Assembly (NCBI RefSeq): GCF_900100715.1
Contig: NZ_FNCA01000003.1
Span: 248,001-312,000 of the forward strand
Direction: 5' to 3'
DNA from: Methanolobus vulcani
GTDB taxonomy: Archaea; Halobacteriota; Methanosarcinia; Methanosarcinales; Methanosarcinaceae
DNA length: 64,000 nucleotides
This document shows positions 60,666-64,000 of this stretch, piece after piece (the stretch's first letter is position 1; each line of letters opens with the position of its first letter). Made by a program: the position numbers and the translations under genes. A model generated the notes under the pieces. That model worked only from the letters and a program-made list of their open reading frames with translations, ran no database searches and was not told where the DNA came from.

Positions 60666-61436
60666 TTATCGGATGTTAATGGTATTTCCATCAGAAGCGA
60701 CAACTTTTACGTTTACATCCCTGTTGTTATCTTTGTCATTAACAGAGTCACTGACACCTATCATTTTCAACAAGTCAATTGCTTCTGAAGCATATATTCT
60801 TGTACTCCTATCATGATCATTCAAGACTTTTTTTAATGACTGTAATTCAACTGAATCAGAAACTGTGTCATAAATATCTTTTATTGCAAGGTTTCTTAAT
60901 GAAAAAGCAGCAGCCTTACGACAAACAATATTTTTATCGGACAATAGAGCAGTAAGTGACGTAACGGTTGATTTATCAACTATTCCCCGTTCTGCAAGGT
61001 GGCCAATAGCAAAAGCAGCATTATATGATACTTTATCAAATCTGTCATGTAACTTTTCTGAAAAGAAGTTAGTCGCATCATCTGCAAAAATATCACATTT
61101 AATGAGTGCCTTTAATGCAAATGTTGTACTCCAACGAATATTTACATCATGTCCAAATGATAAATCAATTAGTGGTTGTAGAGATTCTTCTTTGTAAGCA
61201 CCTTTTTCTGCCATATCACCAATTGCAAATGCCGCCTGAATACGAACATCTTTAGTTCCATTAGATAAAACTTCATTTATCTTATCAATAACAGTGTGAT
61301 CAAGAATTCCTTTTTTAGCTAATACTGATATTGCTTTTAGAGATGCTAATTGAGTTTTTGGATTGTTTGAACTACGAAGTATACGGACAATGCTTATGAT
61401 ATCGCCTTTATCTGTTAACTGCTTTATAGTTGGCAT
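60666..61436 (-). CDS. HEAT-repeat protein
   Basis: 256 aa. At least five HEAT-like helical repeats, about 35-40 residues each, with recurring AAFAIGDMAEKGAY, AAFAIGHLAERGIV and AAAFSLRNLAIKDIY. A polar tail ends in VKVVASDGNTINIR. HEAT arrays hold other proteins together; no enzyme motif is present. It follows the unknown 148-aa gene by 25 nt, so the two may act together. The DNA is more AT-rich than in flanking genes, suggesting recent acquisition. Confidence 0.78.
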   Translation of the reverse strand: MPTIKQLTDKGDIISIVRILRSSNNPKTQLASLKAISVLAKKGILDHTVIDKINEVLSNGTKDVRIQAAFAIGDMAEKGAYKEESLQPLIDLSFGHDVNIRWSTTFALKALIKCDIFADDATNFFSEKLHDRFDKVSYNAAFAIGHLAERGIVDKSTVTSLTALLSDKNIVCRKAAAFSLRNLAIKDIYDTVSDSVELQSLKKVLNDHDRSTRIYASEAIDLLKMIGVSDSVNDKDNNRDVNVKVVASDGNTINIR

Positions 61437-61461
61437 AATTTATCACTAGTAAAAGAAAGTA

Positions 61462-61908
61462 TTATCGTATTCTCTGCATTTCAATGATACTAGATTTCTG
61501 CTTTTTTAACAAAGAATCAACTTGACCCCGTACTTTCGAATGTGCATCCAGAATTATATCATTGACATTATTTTTTCCAATATGCTGCGAAAAGCAGAGG
61601 AAACTATAATTTTTAGACCATTTTCTTGCTTCATCACAAAGGACTACTGAATCCTGACATGGAGTTACACCCAAAAACAATGAATCTTTGCAACAACACA
61701 CTTCACCAAACTTTTCCATATTGAAAAACATGTTAATTGCAATATTGTATCCATAATCTTTGTATTCAAATGATTCAGCATAGAATTGATGCATCCCTGT
61801 TACTGGATATTCATCGATGAGAGCTTCATCTATTTTTTGTAAGAGAACATCGTTTAATTCTTCAACTGTGCTTTCTTTTACCTTAAACAATTCATCTTCT
61901 AATGTCAC
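61462..61908 (-). CDS. hypothetical protein with cysteine cluster
   Basis: 148 aa, not recognised. Acidic N-terminal helix (EDELFKVKESTVEELNDVLL), a mid-region with a cysteine triplet (FGEVCCCKDSLFLGVTPCQD, about residues 67-86), two more Cys (VLCDEA, FLCFSQ) and a basic helical end. The Cys set could bind metal. AT-rich codon use as in the following HEAT gene. No signal peptide or membrane segment. It forms a two-gene unit with the HEAT-repeat gene. Confidence 0.6.
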   Translation of the reverse strand: MTLEDELFKVKESTVEELNDVLLQKIDEALIDEYPVTGMHQFYAESFEYKDYGYNIAINMFFNMEKFGEVCCCKDSLFLGVTPCQDSVVLCDEARKWSKNYSFLCFSQHIGKNNVNDIILDAHSKVRGQVDSLLKKQKSSIIEMQRIR

Positions 61909-62115
61909 TTAACCCACCTTTGTTCATCTCAGTTAAAAATATAGATTCGGCATATAACTAAATTTACTGCTTAATCCAACATCTTTTGCCCACAATCCAA
62001 TTAATCTGCGGACAACATCCAAATAGTATAAGTTGGCAATATAAAAAAAGTTTTCATTTTGATATTATCTTTTGATAATACCAAATTATAAAAAAGTGTA
62101 TAAGCAGATGAAATT

Positions 62116-62135
62116 GTGTGACTTTAAAGTCACAC
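62116..62135 (-). terminator. 20-nt perfect palindrome at the tpiA stop
   Basis: GTGTGACTTTAAAGTCACAC is fully self-complementary and includes the tpiA stop codon. Confidence 0.65.
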
Positions 62136-62798
62136 CTTGCTAACCAAATCGTCAAGTGCAGCCTTAGGATCAGCAGCCTTCACAATACCTGATGCCAGCA
62201 GAACGCCAACTGAACCAAGTTCAAGAGCTGCTGCAAGGTCTTCTCCTTTTGAGATGCCTGCTCCGCAGAGAACCTGTACTGCAGGGTTGATCCTCTTTAC
62301 TGCATCAACTGAACCTGTGACTACCCCAGGGTCTGCTTTTGATACAGGGATGCCGGAGCCGATAAGCTCTGGTGGTTCAACTGCAACATAATCTGGACCT
62401 AGTGCTGCTGCTGCTGCTGAAGTTGCAACGTTGTTGGTGCAGACTACTGTCTTAAGACCTGCGTCCCTTGCAGTTGTGATTGATGCATCAATGTTTGCAA
62501 GGGTAAGACGGCATTCGGAGTGGTTGATAAGGGTTCCAACTGCGCCTGCATCTTTGATAGACTGGACGAATGCATGTCCTGTAAAGCTGCCTGCTCCAAC
62601 CGGGTCAAGACTCTGTGAGTAGACCGGCAGGTCAACCTGTGATGCAACACGGTAGATGTCACAGAACTGTGGTGCAACACCAATCTCAATTCCGCTGTTG
62701 TCTGCAACTTCTTTACATGCCTGTGCAACCTTTACGGCGCCTTCGCCTGTACCCTCAAGGTATGTCTTGAGATTCAGGACAATTAGTGTAGAACTCAA
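62130..62798 (-). CDS. tpiA: triosephosphate isomerase
   Basis: 222 aa, the short archaeal form, from a TTG at 62798 with GGAGAG 6-7 nt upstream. The ATG at 62873 would add 25 residues with no family similarity. Interconverts DHAP and glyceraldehyde 3-phosphate. Motifs: LNLKTYLEGTG (substrate Lys), INHSECRL (catalytic His) and VAVEPPELIGSG (catalytic Glu), CGAGISKGED and VGVLLASGIVKA (phosphate-binding). Monocistronic, downstream of fae-hps in the same direction. Confidence 0.93.
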   Translation of the reverse strand: MSSTLIVLNLKTYLEGTGEGAVKVAQACKEVADNSGIEIGVAPQFCDIYRVASQVDLPVYSQSLDPVGAGSFTGHAFVQSIKDAGAVGTLINHSECRLTLANIDASITTARDAGLKTVVCTNNVATSAAAAALGPDYVAVEPPELIGSGIPVSKADPGVVTGSVDAVKRINPAVQVLCGAGISKGEDLAAALELGSVGVLLASGIVKAADPKAALDDLVSKV

Positions 62799-62949
62799 AT
62801 TAAATCTCTCCAATATGATTATATGAACATCAGTATGCGCATCTTGTACGCAGGAATATAGATGTAACTCCAACTATAAATATAAGGGTATAAGAAAAGC
62901 AAAAAGAAGTAAAAAGCGAGAGTGAAAATTAAGAAAAAAAAAGAAAAGA

Positions 62950-62966
62950 GTGTGGAAATTCCACAC
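62950..62966 (-). terminator. intrinsic-type terminator of fae-hps
   Basis: GTGTGGAA and TTCCACAC pair with a one-base centre. The minus strand continues TCTTTTCTTTTTTTTTC. It begins 3 nt past the stop codon. Confidence 0.88.
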
Positions 62967-62968
62967 GC

Positions 62969-64000
62969 TTAGAAGTCGGTCATAACTCTGAACTGGTCGA
63001 TCTCAGGGTTGTTAAGACCTTCAATGAATTTCTCTGCGACCTGCCTTACATCCTTTGCGTTGGTGATTGCTCTTCCAACTACAAGGACATCTGCGCCTGC
63101 CTTAAGAGCTGCAGGCATAGTGTCAATACGTACACCACCAGCAACTGCCACCAGGATCTTTGGTGAGAGTGCCTTGATAGCATCGATGTTACCCCATGCG
63201 TGCTCTGTTTCCTCGATGTCGATTCCACGGTGGAGTTCAACTACATCAGGAAGTACATCGAGCTGTTTGAGTACTGCTACAGGGTCGTCACAGTTGAGGG
63301 TGTCCATGATAGCATAGATACCTGTCTTGTGTGCTTCCTCAATTGCCTTGTTCATGGTTGCGATCGGTGCAAGAGCGGAAACGACAATTGCGTCTGCTGT
63401 TGCGTCTGCTACCATACGTGCCTCGAGGTTACCTGTGTCCAGAGTCTTAAGGTCAGCTACGATGAATGCGTCAGGACGGATCTCTCTGAGCTTGCTTACT
63501 ACGTCAACACCATAGCGTTTGATAAGAGGTGTACCTGCTTCAAGGATAACGTGGTCGCTCTTAGGGATCTGGTTGACGATGTTAAGGATTGCAGGAAGGT
63601 TTGGATTGTCAAGTGCAACCTGCAGGTATGGTGGATTCCAAAGTCTGGAAACCTTGAATCCCATGATTGCGTGTCCCATTCTGTCCTTCTCCTTGAGTAC
63701 TGTGTCAATGTCAGGGAAGCCATCTACTGCGCGCTTAACAGCAAGCTTTGTAGCTCCGTAGTTGTACCTGTAGATCCTGTTGTAGTCTGTTGCTTCAGGG
63801 TGGATGAAAACACTTGCAATAACTACAAGGTCTTCAGGATCAAGGTCACCGAATGCTCCTTCTTCAAGAGCATCTGCAACAGCCTTTGCAACAGCTGCCT
63901 GTGCCGGACCGAAGATCTGAGCTGCCTGGTCCATGTTCTTTACAGTTACCTTTGGTACGATAAGTGTTGCAGGTTTTGTTGGAAGGTTTGGACGAATAAC
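62969..64000 (-). CDS. fae-hps: fused formaldehyde-activating enzyme / 3-hexulose-6-phosphate synthase (partial)
   Basis: The reading frame is open to the window edge, so the N-terminus is missing; 343 codons are visible. The first about 110 residues are the C-terminal part of Fae ([51 protein letters not shown]-like), which condenses formaldehyde with tetrahydromethanopterin. The rest is Hps ([80 protein letters not shown]). In methanogens this fusion works in the reverse ribulose monophosphate route that makes pentose. It is one of two Hps domains in this window. Confidence 0.95.
   Translation of the reverse strand, partial: VIRPNLPTKPATLIVPKVTVKNMDQAAQIFGPAQAAVAKAVADALEEGAFGDLDPEDLVVIASVFIHPEATDYNRIYRYNYGATKLAVKRAVDGFPDIDTVLKEKDRMGHAIMGFKVSRLWNPPYLQVALDNPNLPAILNIVNQIPKSDHVILEAGTPLIKRYGVDVVSKLREIRPDAFIVADLKTLDTGNLEARMVADATADAIVVSALAPIATMNKAIEEAHKTGIYAIMDTLNCDDPVAVLKQLDVLPDVVELHRGIDIEETEHAWGNIDAIKALSPKILVAVAGGVRIDTMPAALKAGADVLVVGRAITNAKDVRQVAEKFIEGLNNPEIDQFRVMTDF

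Overview
The window comes from a methylotrophic methanogen of the order Methanosarcinales. The best fit is a Methanolobus- or Methanococcoides-like member of Methanosarcinaceae; this is inferred from gene content, not from a marker search. Supporting genes are the chromosomal protein MC1, cytoplasmic heterodisulfide reductase HdrCB, F420:NADP oxidoreductase, an FrhB-type F420 protein beside a three-part archaeal glutamate synthase, MptA, RaSEA, a split GMP synthetase, the archaeal shikimate entry enzymes (AroA', AroB'), Fae-Hps and Hps-RraA fusions, and a PEF-CTERM surface protein. Promoters are archaeal TATA boxes and many genes have Shine-Dalgarno sites.

Region 1-11.2 kb is an accessory envelope region. 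It starts with a Gln/Asn-rich secreted protein with a broken frame, then a MacB/LolD-type ABC exporter operon. Next is a duplicated two-gene cassette: a secreted helical/beta protein plus a membrane-anchored winged-helix regulator. The second regulator copy has lost its membrane and DNA-binding segments. Between these genes lie two copies of a roughly 150-nt structured element (A and B) that share hairpins with covarying stems and an identical 20-nt loop. Each sits behind the same promoter motif and just ahead of a small ORF with its own ribosome site. The same motif precedes two secreted-protein genes, so a small regulon is likely. Two related secreted coiled-coil proteins end the region; one has two frame breaks.

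Region 11.5-24 kb handles nitrogen and redox: fno, an FMN glutamate-synthase-like protein, a possible 43-aa protein, glnA, then the operon gltB1-gltB2-gltB3-frhB-like, a second glnA, and hdrC-hdrB. Region 24-33 kb holds tRNA-Arg(CCT), GNAT enzymes, an M20 hydrolase, a nucleotidyltransferase, mptA, mc1, argB, RaSEA and the GMP synthetase ATPase subunit.

Region 33-44.5 kb holds recQ, an A24 prepilin peptidase, hps-rraA, pyrBI, dapAB, rps17e, dinB and the PEF-CTERM protein. Region 45-54 kb holds a methyltransferase/D-Ala-D-Ala-ligase-like fusion, two half-size ferritin-like proteins, a DUF1624 membrane protein, an OapC-like zinc ribbon, purine salvage genes, two identical initiator tRNAs, a frame-broken EamA transporter, SRP54 and guaAa. 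Region 54-64 kb holds a double KaiC/RAD55-like ATPase, the operon aroA'-aroB'-aroD-aroE-tyrA, a HEAT-repeat protein with an unknown partner, tpiA and a partial fae-hps cut by the window edge.

Four one-base frame breaks occur (near 190, 10,635, 11,025 and 51,708). At least three lie at short base runs, so sequencing error must be excluded before calling them pseudogenes.
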